Source of the DNA: Mycobacterium sp.
GTDB lineage: Bacteria > Actinomycetota > Actinomycetes > Mycobacteriales > Mycobacteriaceae
Assembly: GCA_025966225.1 (NCBI GenBank)
Contig: JAOPVI010000281.1
Location: 1-41,607, forward strand
Length of the DNA stretch: 41,607 nucleotides
Direction: 5' to 3'
Shown here: piece after piece, positions 6,493-16,368 of the stretch
Layout: each line of letters begins with the position of its first letter
How positions within the stretch are numbered: position 1 is the first letter of the stretch
Position numbers and translations under genes: made by a program
The notes under the pieces: model-generated
Told to the model about the DNA's origin: nothing
Database searches by the model: none
What the model saw: only the letters and a program-made list of their open reading frames with translations

Positions 6493-8006
6493 GTCTCGCC
6501 GACGAGCGCTCGCGCGAGGAGCCGATGGCCGGAGTCCCGGATACCGTCAATGGCGCCAACGTGACGGACTGGGGCGACGAATTCGACGTCGTCGTCATCG
6601 GATTCGGCATCGCAGGCGGCTGCGCTGCAGTCAGTGCCGCGGCCGCAGGCGCCAGAGTGCTGGTGCTCGAGCGGGCGGCCGCCGCAGGTGGCACGTCGTC
6701 GATGGCGGGCGGGCACTTCTACCTCGGCGGCGGTACCGAAGTTCAGCAGGCCACCGGACACGACGACAGTGCCGACGAGATGTACAAGTATCTGGTGGCG
6801 GTGGCCCAGGAGCCCGACCACGAGAAGATTCGCAGATATTGCGACGAGAGCGTCGAGCACTTCAATTGGCTTGAGGCGCTTGGGTTTCAATTCGAACGCA
6901 GCTACTGGAAGGGCAAGGTCGTCGTCCCGCCCGGCACCGAAGGGCTCTCGTACACCGGCAACGAAAAGGTCTGGCCGTTCTGCGAGCAAGCCAAGCCCGC
7001 GCCCCGTGGGCACTCCGTTCCGGTGCCGGGAGAACTCGGGGGCGCCTCCATGGTCATCGAGTTGCTGCTGAAGCGGGCCGACGAGTTGGACGTGCAGATC
7101 CGCTACGAGACCGGGGTTACGAACCTCGTCGTGGATGAGCACGGTGCAGTAATCGGCGTGCGCTGGAAGAACTTCGGCGAAACGGGCGCGGTCGGCGCCA
7201 AGTCCGTGGTCATCGCGGCGGGCGGTTTCGCGATGAACGCCGAGATGGTCGCCGAGCACACTCCCGCGCTGGCCCACCAGCGCAAGACCAAGCGCCACGG
7301 GATGGTTGCGCCCTACATCCTCGGCAACCCCCACGACGACGGACTCGGCATCGGCTTGGGCGTATCGGCGGGCGGCGAGGCCAAGAATCTGGACGGACTG
7401 TTCATCACCGCCGCCGCCTACCCGCCAGAAATCCTGCTGACGGGCCTCGTCGTCAACAACCAGGGGCAGCGCTTCGTCGCCGAAGACTCATACCACTCGC
7501 GGACGTCGGCTTTCGTCTTGGAACAGCCCGACCAGCAGGCCTACCTCATCGTGGACGAAGCGCACATGCAGCGGCCCGAAATGCCGTTGATCAAGTTCAT
7601 CGACGGCTGGGAAACGGTCGCCGAGATGGAGACCGCGTTGGGCATTCCGCAGGGCAACCTGGCCGCAACGCTCGGCCGCTACAACTCCTACGCCGCGAAG
7701 CACGAGGACCCCGACTTTCACAAGCAGCCGGAATACGTTGCGGCCCAAGACACGGGCCCATGGGCGGCGTTCGATCTGTCGCTCGGCGTGGCAATGTACT
7801 CCGGATTCACCATGGGGGGTCTGACGGTGTCCATCGACGGTGAGGTCAAGCGGGCCGACGGCACCGTGATACCGGGCCTCTACGCGGCGGGGGCCTGCGC
7901 GTCGAACATCGCCCAGGATGGCAAGGGCTACGCCAGCGGCACACAACTGGGCGAAGGTTCGTTCTTCGGACGCCGCGCAGGCACGCACGCCGCAACCCTC
8001 CGTTAG
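6489..8006 (+). CDS. FAD-binding flavoprotein, fumarate reductase / 3-ketosteroid dehydrogenase family (Rv1817-like)
   Basis: A 505-aa flavoprotein of the FAD_binding_2 family. The N-terminal Rossmann motif VVVIGFGIAGGCAAVSAA with LVLERAAAAGGTSSMAGG is typical (residues about 35-75). The closing segment GLYAAGACASN, followed by GYASGTQLGEGSFFGRRAG, is the family's C-terminal FAD contact, with a tyrosine at the position where KstD enzymes have one. Members include 3-ketosteroid-delta-1-dehydrogenases and fumarate/urocanate reductases; the C-terminus is not a standard KstD GTYPGAG motif, so the substrate is open. ATG at 6489 overlaps the VOC stop; an in-frame ATG at 6525 is an alternative. The codons after the start contain a degenerate copy of a 23-bp repeat found twice elsewhere in the window. 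Position matches Rv1817. Confidence 0.85.
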   Translation: MSLADERSREEPMAGVPDTVNGANVTDWGDEFDVVVIGFGIAGGCAAVSAAAAGARVLVLERAAAAGGTSSMAGGHFYLGGGTEVQQATGHDDSADEMYKYLVAVAQEPDHEKIRRYCDESVEHFNWLEALGFQFERSYWKGKVVVPPGTEGLSYTGNEKVWPFCEQAKPAPRGHSVPVPGELGGASMVIELLLKRADELDVQIRYETGVTNLVVDEHGAVIGVRWKNFGETGAVGAKSVVIAAGGFAMNAEMVAEHTPALAHQRKTKRHGMVAPYILGNPHDDGLGIGLGVSAGGEAKNLDGLFITAAAYPPEILLTGLVVNNQGQRFVAEDSYHSRTSAFVLEQPDQQAYLIVDEAHMQRPEMPLIKFIDGWETVAEMETALGIPQGNLAATLGRYNSYAAKHEDPDFHKQPEYVAAQDTGPWAAFDLSLGVAMYSGFTMGGLTVSIDGEVKRADGTVIPGLYAAGACASNIAQDGKGYASGTQLGEGSFFGRRAGTHAATLR

Positions 8007-9910
8007 ACGAGCACTTCGGTCGTCGGACCGAGTTCCCACCGTCCGTCGCCGAGCAGACGCAATCGCTTGTCGTGGTGCTGTTCGACGCCGCTGCGGTGGC
8101 TGACGCTCACGACGATGCAGTCGGGCAGTTCTGTGCGCAGCGCGCGGTAGAGCGCAAACTGCTGCCCATCGTCCAACGCCGACGTCGACTCGTCGAGGAA
8201 GACCGCCTTCGGCTTGCTCAACAACACGCGCGCAAATGCGATCCGTTGCTGCTCGCCGGGGGAGAGCACCTTCGACCAATCCGAGCCCTCGTCGAGGCGT
8301 TGCGCGAGCTGACCCAACGCGACGGTGTCCAAGACCTCGCGGATACGCGGGTCGTCGTATGTCCCATGCTCGTTCGGATAGCTCACGACGGTCCGCAGGT
8401 CACCCAACGGCAGGTATGGGGCCTGCGAGAGGAACAGACTTTCGTCGTCGCCGCCAGGGGTGCGGAGCAGGCCCGACGCGAACGGCCACAGTTGGGCGAT
8501 ACTGCGTATCAATGTCGACTTGCCGCTGCCCGACGGCCCGGTGATCACCAGCGACTCACCAGGATCGACGCTCAGGTCCAGCTGGTCGATCACGGGGGCT
8601 CCCGCGGGGGTGGTCACCACCACGGATTCGAGTTCCAACGCGCCGCGCGCACTGGGCGCGTTGGCCAATCGCGGTAGCGCCCTTGCTTCTTCGTTGACCG
8701 AGCCCAGCCCGTCGAGGCGGATGATCGCGGCCCGATAGCCGGCGAACGAGTCGTACACGGCCCTGAAGAACGACAGCGACAGGGCGACGTTGAGAAAGGC
8801 GGCGGACGACTGCTGAACGTCGCCCAGCTTCAGCTCACCTGCGAACAGGCGCTGAACTTGGATGATGGTTGGCAGTGGGTCGACGATCTGATTGGTCGCC
8901 ATGTTGAAGCCGAGGAACGCGACGCCGCGGCGCACGAACGCGCGATAGTTGGTGATGATCGCCGCGAACCGGCCGGACAGCGTGGCACGCTCGGCGCGTT
9001 CCCCTCGGTACAGGCCGACCGCTTCCGCGGCGTCGCGCATCCTCACCAGTGCGTACCGGAAGGCCGCGTTCGTGAGTTCGTTGCGGAAGGTCAGCCCGAT
9101 CATCGGGCGGCCGATCCAGAACGACACCACCGTGGTGACGGCGACGAAGGCCAAGGCGAACCAGAACAACGCCCTCGGCAACGTGACGCCAAGAACCGTC
9201 AATGGGCCCGACAGGTTCCACAGGATGGGCGTGAACGCGGCCACCGAGACGACAGACGTGATGGCGCCGAACAACAAGGTCTGCCCAGTCCCGACGTCCG
9301 GCGTGTTGGTCTGCGGTCCCGTGCCGGTGGTGAACACGTCGACGTCCTGCTGGATGCGCTGATCCGGATTGTCGATCGACCCACTTCCGAACGCGTCGAC
9401 GAAGCGCCCGCGGTAGTAGGCCTGGCCGTCCAGCCAATCCCCGGTGAGCCGGTGTGTCAGCCACACCCGCCACCTGATGATGAACCGCTGCATGAGGTAG
9501 AGATCGAGCAGAGTGCGGGTCAGGAAGATGACGATCAGTAGGATGTTCAGCTGGATTGCGCGCCAAAAGCCGTGCTGCCCAGAGGCTTTGACTGCAGCAT
9601 CGCTCGAGACGGCCGCTTGTAGTGCCGAGTACATGTCATTGCTGTTGTACGTGAAGAGCACGTCGATCTTCACCGAGAGCATCACCAAGAAGAGCAATAC
9701 GGCCAGCAGCCCCCACACCGGAATGCTTTGGTGCCCCTTGAAGTAGTTGCCGGTCACCCGCCAGAACTGGCTACCCCAGGTGGTGAACCGCGCAATCAGG
9801 AACAGCACCGCCAAGGTGACTACGGCACTGACGAACCACGCCTTGACCACCCACAGCAGCGACGCGACGACTTCGTTGTTCCAGTCCAGCGACGGGGTGA
9901 ACAGCTCCAT
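8003..9910 (-). CDS. bacA: BacA/SbmA-type ABC transporter, copy 1 (fused permease-ATPase, Rv1819c-like)
   Basis: A 635-aa half-transporter with a permease of the ABC_membrane_2 type (six or so membrane helices, residues 1-390) fused to an ATPase domain (about 410-630). Visible motifs: Walker A GPSGSGKST near residue 456, signature [16 protein letters not shown], Walker [13 protein letters not shown] with catalytic Glu, and the H-loop SVSHR. The family signature region PDQRIQQDV is present. The M. tuberculosis relative Rv1819c is reported to import vitamin B12 and other hydrophilic solutes including bleomycin-type drugs. It is the last of three tandem paralogues. The gene converges on the flavoprotein with a 4-nt overlap of stop codons (TTAG, 8003-8006). 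Start ATG 9910 sits 6 nt from a TAGCTT -10, so it is probably leaderless. Confidence 0.9.
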   Translation of the reverse strand: MELFTPSLDWNNEVVASLLWVVKAWFVSAVVTLAVLFLIARFTTWGSQFWRVTGNYFKGHQSIPVWGLLAVLLFLVMLSVKIDVLFTYNSNDMYSALQAAVSSDAAVKASGQHGFWRAIQLNILLIVIFLTRTLLDLYLMQRFIIRWRVWLTHRLTGDWLDGQAYYRGRFVDAFGSGSIDNPDQRIQQDVDVFTTGTGPQTNTPDVGTGQTLLFGAITSVVSVAAFTPILWNLSGPLTVLGVTLPRALFWFALAFVAVTTVVSFWIGRPMIGLTFRNELTNAAFRYALVRMRDAAEAVGLYRGERAERATLSGRFAAIITNYRAFVRRGVAFLGFNMATNQIVDPLPTIIQVQRLFAGELKLGDVQQSSAAFLNVALSLSFFRAVYDSFAGYRAAIIRLDGLGSVNEEARALPRLANAPSARGALELESVVVTTPAGAPVIDQLDLSVDPGESLVITGPSGSGKSTLIRSIAQLWPFASGLLRTPGGDDESLFLSQAPYLPLGDLRTVVSYPNEHGTYDDPRIREVLDTVALGQLAQRLDEGSDWSKVLSPGEQQRIAFARVLLSKPKAVFLDESTSALDDGQQFALYRALRTELPDCIVVSVSHRSGVEQHHDKRLRLLGDGRWELGPTTEVLV

Positions 9911-9916
9911 TGGGGG

Positions 9917-9922
9917 AAGCTA
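9917..9922 (-). promoter_or_regulatory. -10 element, leaderless promoter of ABC copy 1
   Basis: On the minus strand TAGCTT is followed by six bases and then the ATG; no ribosome site is present. The block gaagctaccgc is also found upstream of copy 3 (13848-13858), suggesting a promoter core that was duplicated with the gene. Confidence 0.5.
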
Positions 9923-9945
9923 CCGCGGCGGGACGTTCACGGACG

Positions 9946-11859
9946 CTATACGCCGACGGGCTCGTCGTCGAGGTTGCTGAGCCGCCACTCACCTCCGCCG
10001 AGCAGTTGCAGTTCCTTGGTGTGGTGCTGTTCGACGGTCTTGCGATGGCTGACGCTGACCAGGATCGTGTCCGGCAGCTCGCTTCGGACGAGCTGGTACA
10101 GCATCATTTCGAGGCCTTCGTCCAGTGCCGACGTGGCCTCGTCGAGGAAGGCCGCCTTGGGCCTCGTCAACAGGATGCGGGCGAAGGCAACGCGCTGCTG
10201 CTCTCCTGGGGACAGCACCTTGGCCCAATCCTGTACTTCGTCCAGCCGATTCACGAGATGCGGAAGGGCGACCCGTGCCATCGTCTGCCGCAGGTCGGCG
10301 TCGGTGATCGTGCCCTCCTCGCAGGGATAGGCGACGACGGCGCGCAGGTCGCCGAGCGGAACGTACGGCATCTGGGACAGGAACATCGTCTCGTTGAGCC
10401 CGCACGGTCGGGTCAGCGTGCCCGACGTGAACGGCCACAACTCCGCCAGGCTGCGCAACAGGGTCGTCTTGCCGGTGCCCGACCGGCCGGTGATCACCAA
10501 GGTGTCGCCGACCTCCAAATCTATGTCGAGTGGGTCGATCAGCTGCTCGCCGTCGGGGGTGCGGACCTCGATCTTCTCGAGCTTGACCGTGCCGTCGACG
10601 CACGCCGCCGTGGTCACCGTCTTCAGCGCCCTGCCCTCTTCGTTGGCCACGACAAGGCCATGCAGACGAATGATCGCCGCACGGTAGCCGGCGAACTGGT
10701 CGTAGGCGTTGCGGAAGAACGAAAGCCCGTCTTGGATGCTGCCGAACGCCGACGCGGTCTGGGTCATGTCGCCGAGCTTGATCTCACCGGCGAAGAACCG
10801 CGGAAACTGCAGCACATACGGCAGCGGCACGATGACCTGGCTCACCGAGAGGTTCCAGCCGTAGAACCTGATCATCTTGTTGATGTACCTGCGGTAGTTC
10901 TCGACGACGGACGCGAATCGCCGCCCCAACCCCGTGCGCTCGGCGAGCTCGCCGCGGTAGAAGGCCACTGCCTCCGCGGCCTCGCGCAATCGCACCAGCG
11001 CGTACCGGAATGCGGCGTTGTACTTCTCGTTGTTGAACGCAAGCCAGATGATTGGCTTGCCGATCCAGAAGGCGATCACCGAGGCGAAGACGACGTACCC
11101 GAGGCCGATCCAGAACATCGCCCTCGGGAGGGTGACGCCGAAGAGCGTGAGCGGACCCGAGAGGTGCCACAGGATCGCGGTGAACGAGATCATCGTCACG
11201 ATCGCGTCGATCGCGCCGAACAGGAGGGTGGAGCCCGTCGTGTTGTTCGGCGTGTTGGGCGTGGGTCCGACCCCTGCGGTGAAGATGTCGATGTCGTACT
11301 GGATGCGCTGATCCGGGTTGTCGATCGTGTCGTCGATGAAGCGGGCCCGGTAGTACGCCTTGCCGTCGAGCCAGTCTCCCGTCAGCCGATCGGTCAGCCA
11401 CGCCCGCCAGGCCAGCATGAATCGCTGCATCAAGAACAGATCCAGCATGATCCGTGCGACGTAGATGATGGCCATGATGCTGAAGACGAGGATCGACACC
11501 CAGAACCCGTGCTTGCCAGACGCCTTCACCGTCTGGTCGCCGCCGCCGACACCCGAGGCGACCACCTGGAAGCTGGTCAGCATGTCGCTGCTCTGATAGC
11601 TGAAGAGCACCGATAGCCGCACGCCGATGATCACCGACAGCAACAGCGCCGCCAGCCAAAGCCAGATCTTGACGCTCGAGGGGCCACTGAAGTACGCGCC
11701 GGTGATGCGCCAGAACTGGCGACCCCACTTGGTGAATCGGGCGCAGAGCACCAGGATGACCATCGTCGCCAGTGCAGAGATCGCCCACGCCTTTGCGATC
11801 CACCACAGCGACGTCAGCCACTCGCTGCTCCAGTCCAGCGTCGGGGTGAACATTTCCAT
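9946..11859 (-). CDS. BacA/SbmA-type ABC transporter, copy 2
   Basis: A 637-aa paralogue of the downstream gene with the same layout: permease domain to about residue 390, then ATPase domain. Motifs: Walker [10 protein letters not shown] near residue 455, signature [16 protein letters not shown], Walker [13 protein letters not shown] and H-loop SVSHRKT, so it should hydrolyse ATP. The conserved PDQRIQYD segment is present. The start region ([13 protein letters not shown]) clearly aligns with copies 1 and 3. Thirty-five bases separate its stop from copy 1. The ATG at 11859 follows a TACCTT -10 by six bases with no ribosome site, so it seems to have its own leaderless promoter. A distinct substrate from copy 1 is possible, since permease residues differ widely. 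Confidence 0.9.
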   Translation of the reverse strand: MEMFTPTLDWSSEWLTSLWWIAKAWAISALATMVILVLCARFTKWGRQFWRITGAYFSGPSSVKIWLWLAALLLSVIIGVRLSVLFSYQSSDMLTSFQVVASGVGGGDQTVKASGKHGFWVSILVFSIMAIIYVARIMLDLFLMQRFMLAWRAWLTDRLTGDWLDGKAYYRARFIDDTIDNPDQRIQYDIDIFTAGVGPTPNTPNNTTGSTLLFGAIDAIVTMISFTAILWHLSGPLTLFGVTLPRAMFWIGLGYVVFASVIAFWIGKPIIWLAFNNEKYNAAFRYALVRLREAAEAVAFYRGELAERTGLGRRFASVVENYRRYINKMIRFYGWNLSVSQVIVPLPYVLQFPRFFAGEIKLGDMTQTASAFGSIQDGLSFFRNAYDQFAGYRAAIIRLHGLVVANEEGRALKTVTTAACVDGTVKLEKIEVRTPDGEQLIDPLDIDLEVGDTLVITGRSGTGKTTLLRSLAELWPFTSGTLTRPCGLNETMFLSQMPYVPLGDLRAVVAYPCEEGTITDADLRQTMARVALPHLVNRLDEVQDWAKVLSPGEQQRVAFARILLTRPKAAFLDEATSALDEGLEMMLYQLVRSELPDTILVSVSHRKTVEQHHTKELQLLGGGEWRLSNLDDEPVGV

Positions 11860-11865
11860 CCCGGC

Positions 11866-11871
11866 AAGGTA
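11866..11871 (-). promoter_or_regulatory. -10 element, leaderless promoter of ABC copy 2
   Basis: Minus-strand TACCTT followed by GCCGGG and the ATG. The spacing (six bases to the start codon) is the same as for copy 1, and no Shine-Dalgarno sequence is present. Confidence 0.5.
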
Positions 11872-11892
11872 CCCCGACGCGCAGCCGAGAGC

Positions 11893-13800
11893 TCACGTGG
11901 TCGTAGCGAAGCGCTCGAGCCGCCATTCGCCGCCACCGAGGAGCTCGAGTTGCAGTTCGTGGTGTTGCTCGACGGTGTTCCGGTGGCTCACGCTGACGAT
12001 GATCGAGTCGGGCAACTCCGCACGAACGGCCTCGTAGAGCATCAATTCCAGCCCTTCGTCCAAGGTCGAAGTCGACTCGTCGAGGAAGACCGCCTTCGGT
12101 CTGTTCACCAGGATGCGAGCGAACGCAATGCGCTGTTGCTCGCCGATCGAGAGCATCTTGCCCCAGTCCCTGACCTCTCTGATCCGGATGATCAAATGCG
12201 GCAGCGCCGCCTTCAACAGCGCGTGCTGAATGTCTTCGTCGCTGACGGAACCCTCGCGACGTGGGTAGGACGCCACCGCACGTAGGTCGCCGAGCGGAAG
12301 GTAGGGCAGCTGGGACAGGAACATCGTCTCGCGGCCAGCGACCGGGAAGAGAACGTTGCCGGAGGCATACGGCCACAGCCCGGCGAGGCTTTCCAAGAGC
12401 ACCGTCTTACCGCTTCCAGAAGGACCCCTGATCACCAAGCTGTCGCCGGGATCGAGGCTTACGTTCAGTTGCTGGATCAACGACTTGCCGTCTGGCGTGC
12501 GCACGTCCACGCCCTCCAGCCGCAAGGCTGCATCCGGCGCATGAAGAGTCGTCAACTGGGGTAGCACTCGGGCGCGCGAGTTGGCGTCCAACAGGCCGTC
12601 GAGACGCATGAGCGCGGCTCGATATCCCGCGAACGAGTCGTAGGCGTAGCGAAAGAACGACAGCGAATCGTGAATGGCCTGGAATGCCGTCGCCGACTGC
12701 ATCACGGCTCCGAAGGAGATCTCCTGCGCGAAGAGTCGTTGCGCTTGCACGATGAACGGCAAGGGGTTGATCGCCTGACTCACCGAGAAATTCCAACCAA
12801 CGAACCACATCATGCGGTTCAACCACCCACGGTAGTTCGCAATGATCGCAGATAGCTTCTCGCGCAATTGGTGTCGCTCGACGTCCTCGCCCCGATACAG
12901 TCCAATCGCGCTGGCCGAGTCCTTCAATCGAGTCATCGCGTAGCGAAAGCTCGCGTTGCGCAACTCATTCAGGAAGTTGAGCCGGATCAACGGATGTCCG
13001 ATCCAGAAGGCGATGACGGTGGCCGCCCCCACGTAGACGATGACGATCCAGAACAGTGCCCTGGGGATCGTCACGCCCAGCAACGTCAACGGCCCGGACA
13101 GCTGCCATAGGATCGATCCGAATGAGGCTACGCTCAAACAGGATTCGACCGCACCGAACACGAGCATTCGTTCGGAACCGTGCGCTGGGGAGTTCTGCTG
13201 ACCGGTGATCGCGGTGACTATGTCGACGTCCTGCTGAATGCGCTGATCGGGATTGTCGACCGGCTTCGACGCGAGCTGCCCTCTGAAGTAGGCATATCCG
13301 TCGAGCCAGTCGTCTACGAATCGACCCGTCAACCAAACCCGCCATCGGATCACGAATCGCTGAGTCACGTAGAGATCGAGCAGGAACCGAAACGCGGATA
13401 GGGTGGCGAGCACTGCAAAGATGGCCATGGATTTCCAAAAGCCATCAATACCAGCCTCTTTCAAGGCCTCGTTGGATGTTCCGCCGCCTTGGAACGCGAA
13501 CTGCAACGCCGAGAAGAGATCATTCGCGTAGTAGCTCAGCAGCACACTGACGCGCACCGACATGACAACCGACATCAGCAGCGCCGCGGCGGTCACCCAT
13601 ACCGGTAGGCTCGCGCGCCCCACGAAGTACTCACCCGTGATCCGCCAAAACTGCCGTCCCCACTCAGTGAACCGGCCGACCAGAACGAGCACGATCAGCA
13701 CGCACACCGCCGCGGCACCGAAGGCCTTGAGCACCCAGAGCGTCGAGTTGAGCAGTTCGTTGTTCCAGTCGACGGACGGTTTGAGCATTTCCGAGTTCAT
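11893..13800 (-). CDS. BacA/SbmA-type ABC transporter, copy 3
   Basis: A 635-aa paralogue of the two downstream genes. Permease domain first, ATPase domain last, with Walker [10 protein letters not shown] near residue 453, signature [16 protein letters not shown] (one change from the usual LSPG), Walker [13 protein letters not shown] and H-loop SVSHRNT. The [10 protein letters not shown] motif is present. The start was set at ATG 13800 rather than the ATG at 13830, because the later one has a strong gaggagt ribosome site (complement of 13808-13815) and gives an N-terminus ([13 protein letters not shown]) that aligns with copies 1 and 2. Unlike them it has a leader. It is the first of the three in the direction of transcription and is divergent from secA2. 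Confidence 0.9.
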   Translation of the reverse strand: MNSEMLKPSVDWNNELLNSTLWVLKAFGAAAVCVLIVLVLVGRFTEWGRQFWRITGEYFVGRASLPVWVTAAALLMSVVMSVRVSVLLSYYANDLFSALQFAFQGGGTSNEALKEAGIDGFWKSMAIFAVLATLSAFRFLLDLYVTQRFVIRWRVWLTGRFVDDWLDGYAYFRGQLASKPVDNPDQRIQQDVDIVTAITGQQNSPAHGSERMLVFGAVESCLSVASFGSILWQLSGPLTLLGVTIPRALFWIVIVYVGAATVIAFWIGHPLIRLNFLNELRNASFRYAMTRLKDSASAIGLYRGEDVERHQLREKLSAIIANYRGWLNRMMWFVGWNFSVSQAINPLPFIVQAQRLFAQEISFGAVMQSATAFQAIHDSLSFFRYAYDSFAGYRAALMRLDGLLDANSRARVLPQLTTLHAPDAALRLEGVDVRTPDGKSLIQQLNVSLDPGDSLVIRGPSGSGKTVLLESLAGLWPYASGNVLFPVAGRETMFLSQLPYLPLGDLRAVASYPRREGSVSDEDIQHALLKAALPHLIIRIREVRDWGKMLSIGEQQRIAFARILVNRPKAVFLDESTSTLDEGLELMLYEAVRAELPDSIIVSVSHRNTVEQHHELQLELLGGGEWRLERFATTT

Positions 13801-13848
13801 CGACGAAACTCCTCCGTGGGGCGGCCCCATACAACAGCACTTGCGGCG

Positions 13849-13854
13849 AAGCTA
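13849..13854 (-). promoter_or_regulatory. Possible -10 element for ABC copy 3
   Basis: Minus-strand TAGCTT in a context (gaagctaccgc on the plus strand) shared with the copy 1 promoter. It would give a leader of about 40 nt carrying the ribosome site. This is weaker than the copy 1 and 2 cases because other AT-rich candidates lie nearby. Confidence 0.35.
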
Positions 13855-13985
13855 CCGCAGCGCAGGACGGTCCCTGGGACGTCTGCGCTCACCGAACATC
13901 GTGTTCGGATGGGGCGGCGGAACCCGGATCAGCCGAAGGTGCCGCCTCCCGGACGTCTCCCGTTAGGCCTCGTTGGTATGCCGCG

Positions 13986-13991
13986 TACCGT
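13986..13991 (+). promoter_or_regulatory. -10 element, leaderless promoter of secA2
   Basis: TACCGT fits TAnnnT and is followed by AAACAC and the GTG start at 13998, so the predicted first transcribed base is the start codon. No ribosome site is present upstream. Confidence 0.55.
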
Positions 13992-13997
13992 AAACAC

Positions 13998-16358
13998 GTG
14001 CCCAAGACCGCACCCAAGACCGCAAGCAAATCCAAGACCGGTTCGCCGAGTCGACTCAGCAACAGATTCTGGAAGCTGCTCGGTGCGAGCACCGACAGAG
14101 ATCAGGCCCGCTCGATGGCGCAGGTGAGCGCGTCGGAGGACTTCGACGCCAAGGCGGCCAAGCTCGACGACGATCAGCTGCGCAAGGCCGCCAAGCTGCT
14201 CGTACTCGACGACCTTGCCGAATCAGCCGACATCCCGCAGTTCCTCGCCATCGCCCGGGAGGCCTCAGAGCGCGCAACCACCTTGCGTCCGTTCGACGTT
14301 CAGCTCCTCGGTGCCCTACGGATGCTGGCGGGCGACGTCGTGGAGATGGCGACCGGTGAAGGCAAGACACTCGCAGGCGCGATCGCCGCGGCGGGGTACG
14401 CCATCGCGGGGCGCAGCGTCCACGTCATCTCGGTCAACGACTACTTGGCGCGACGCGATGCGGAGTGGATGGGTCCGCTGTTCGAGGCGATGGGACTGAC
14501 CGTCGGCTGGATCACCGCCGACTCGACTCCCGACGAGCGGCGGGAGGCCTACCACTGCGACGTGACGTACGCGTCGGTCAACGAGATCGGCTTCGACGTC
14601 TTGCGCGACCAGTTGGTCACCGACGTCGCCGACCTGGTGTCACCTGAGCCTGACGTCGCACTGATCGACGAGGCCGACTCGGTGCTCGTCGACGAAGCGC
14701 TGGTGCCGCTCGTGCTGGCAGGCACCACCCACCGCGAAACGCCGCGGTTGGAGATCATCAGGCTGGTCGGCGACATCACGACGGGGTCGGAGTCGGGTAC
14801 CTACTACGAGACCGACGCCGACCGGCGCAACGTCCAGCTCACCGAAGCCGGGGCGACCAAGCTCGAGTCGGCGCTCGGCGGCATCGACCTGTACTCCGAG
14901 GAGCACGTTGGAACCACGCTGACCGAAGTCAACGTCGCGCTACACGCGCACGTGCTGCTTCAACGCGACGTGCACTACATCGTCCGAGACGACGCCGTGC
15001 ATCTGATCAACTCCTCGCGTGGTCGGATCGCGTCGCTCCAGCGGTGGCCCGACGGGCTGCAGGCCGCGGTCGAGGCCAAGGAGGGCATCGAGACCACCGA
15101 GACGGGTGAGGTGCTCGACACCATCACCGTCCAGGCGCTGATCAACCGGTATCCCACGGTGTGTGGGATGACGGGCACCGCGTTGGCCGCAGGCGAGCAG
15201 CTGCGCAAGTTCTACAAGCTCGGCGTGTCCCCGATTCCGCCGAACACTCCGAACATCCGTGAGGACGAGACCGACCGGGTCTACATCACGGCGGCCGCCA
15301 AGTACGACGGCGTCGTCGAACACATCACGTCCGTCCACGAAACTGGGCAGCCCGTACTCGTCGGCACCCGCGACGTCGCGGAATCGGAGGAGCTTCACGA
15401 ACGGCTCGTCAAGGCGGGCATTCCCGCCGTCGTGCTGAACGCCAAGAACGATGCCGAGGAGGCCACGGTGATCGCCGAGGCAGGCACGCTCGGCAAGGTC
15501 ACGGTGTCCACTCAGATGGCCGGGCGCGGCACCGACATCAGACTCGGCGGCTCGGATGAGGCGGGCCACGACGAGGTTGCCGAACTCGGTGGTCTCCACG
15601 TCATCGGAACCGGTAGGCACCACACCGAGCGACTCGACAACCAACTTCGTGGGCGGGCCGGACGCCAGGGCGACCCAGGGACGTCGGTGTTCTTCTCCAG
15701 CTGGGAGGACGACGTCGTCGTCGCCCACCTGGAACCACAGAAGCTGCCGATGCAGACCGACGAGGACGGGCGCCTCACCAGCGACCGGGCCGCCACGCTG
15801 CTCGAACACGCCCAGCGGGTCGCGGAGGGCAAGCTGCTCGACGTGCACGCGAACACTTGGCGCTACAACCAACTCATCGCGCAGCAGCGCGGCATCATCT
15901 CCGAACGCCGCGAGCACTTGCTGCGCACCGCAACCGCCAGAGCGGAACTCGCCGAACTGTCGCCTGAGCGCTACGACGAACTGGTCGAGGAGGTGGGCGA
16001 GGACCGGCTCGAGAAGATCTGCCGACTGATCATGCTGTATCACCTGGACCGCGGCTGGGCCGACCACCAGGCCTACCTGTCCGACATCCGGGAGAGCATC
16101 CACCTGCGAGCGCTCGGCAGGCAGGATCCGCTCGACGAGTTCCACCGGATGGCGGTCGACGCGTTCGGGTCGCTCGCGGCCGACGCGATCGAGGCGGCGC
16201 AACAGACGTTCGAGACGGCGAACGTGCTCGAAGACGAGCCGGGACTGGACTTGTCGAAACTCGCCCGTCCGACTTCGACGTGGACGTACATGATTCACGA
16301 CAATCCGCTGGACGACGATGCCATGGCGGCGCTCAGTCTGCCCGGAGTATTCCGATAG
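13998..16358 (+). CDS. secA2: Accessory preprotein translocase ATPase SecA2
   Basis: A 786-aa SecA-family motor, shorter than the usual housekeeping SecA1 and lacking its zinc-binding tail, as expected for mycobacterial SecA2 (about 780-810 aa). Motifs: Walker A region [20 protein letters not shown] near residue 117, [21 protein letters not shown]-type box [12 protein letters not shown] near residue 224, [13 protein letters not shown] and [10 protein letters not shown], then [12 protein letters not shown] (arginine fingers). It exports a small set of proteins at the cytoplasmic membrane with SecYEG. The GTG at 13998 has no ribosome site and appears leaderless. The lysine/threonine-rich N-terminus ([13 protein letters not shown]) is typical. 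The gene is followed within 10 nt by pgsA2. In M. tuberculosis ilvG lies between the ABC gene and secA2; it is missing here. Confidence 0.95.
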   Translation: MPKTAPKTASKSKTGSPSRLSNRFWKLLGASTDRDQARSMAQVSASEDFDAKAAKLDDDQLRKAAKLLVLDDLAESADIPQFLAIAREASERATTLRPFDVQLLGALRMLAGDVVEMATGEGKTLAGAIAAAGYAIAGRSVHVISVNDYLARRDAEWMGPLFEAMGLTVGWITADSTPDERREAYHCDVTYASVNEIGFDVLRDQLVTDVADLVSPEPDVALIDEADSVLVDEALVPLVLAGTTHRETPRLEIIRLVGDITTGSESGTYYETDADRRNVQLTEAGATKLESALGGIDLYSEEHVGTTLTEVNVALHAHVLLQRDVHYIVRDDAVHLINSSRGRIASLQRWPDGLQAAVEAKEGIETTETGEVLDTITVQALINRYPTVCGMTGTALAAGEQLRKFYKLGVSPIPPNTPNIREDETDRVYITAAAKYDGVVEHITSVHETGQPVLVGTRDVAESEELHERLVKAGIPAVVLNAKNDAEEATVIAEAGTLGKVTVSTQMAGRGTDIRLGGSDEAGHDEVAELGGLHVIGTGRHHTERLDNQLRGRAGRQGDPGTSVFFSSWEDDVVVAHLEPQKLPMQTDEDGRLTSDRAATLLEHAQRVAEGKLLDVHANTWRYNQLIAQQRGIISERREHLLRTATARAELAELSPERYDELVEEVGEDRLEKICRLIMLYHLDRGWADHQAYLSDIRESIHLRALGRQDPLDEFHRMAVDAFGSLAADAIEAAQQTFETANVLEDEPGLDLSKLARPTSTWTYMIHDNPLDDDAMAALSLPGVFR

Positions 16359-16368
16359 GTTTACCCCT

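Noticed and set aside
8003..8006. Overlapping convergent stop codons (also CTAG at 26446-26449)
   Set aside because: Compact convergent gene ends are common in bacteria; no separate function is indicated.
10784..12376. Minus-strand frame of about 530 codons across ABC copies 2 and 3
   Set aside because: It runs in another frame through two real transporter genes and is Arg-rich without domains.
13892..13908. LexA-like inverted repeat (ccgaaca/tgttcgg) between ABC copy 3 and secA2
   Set aside because: The GAAC and GTTC half-sites are 5 bp apart instead of the 4 bp of the mycobacterial SOS box, and the neighbouring genes are not SOS genes. It remains only a short inverted repeat.
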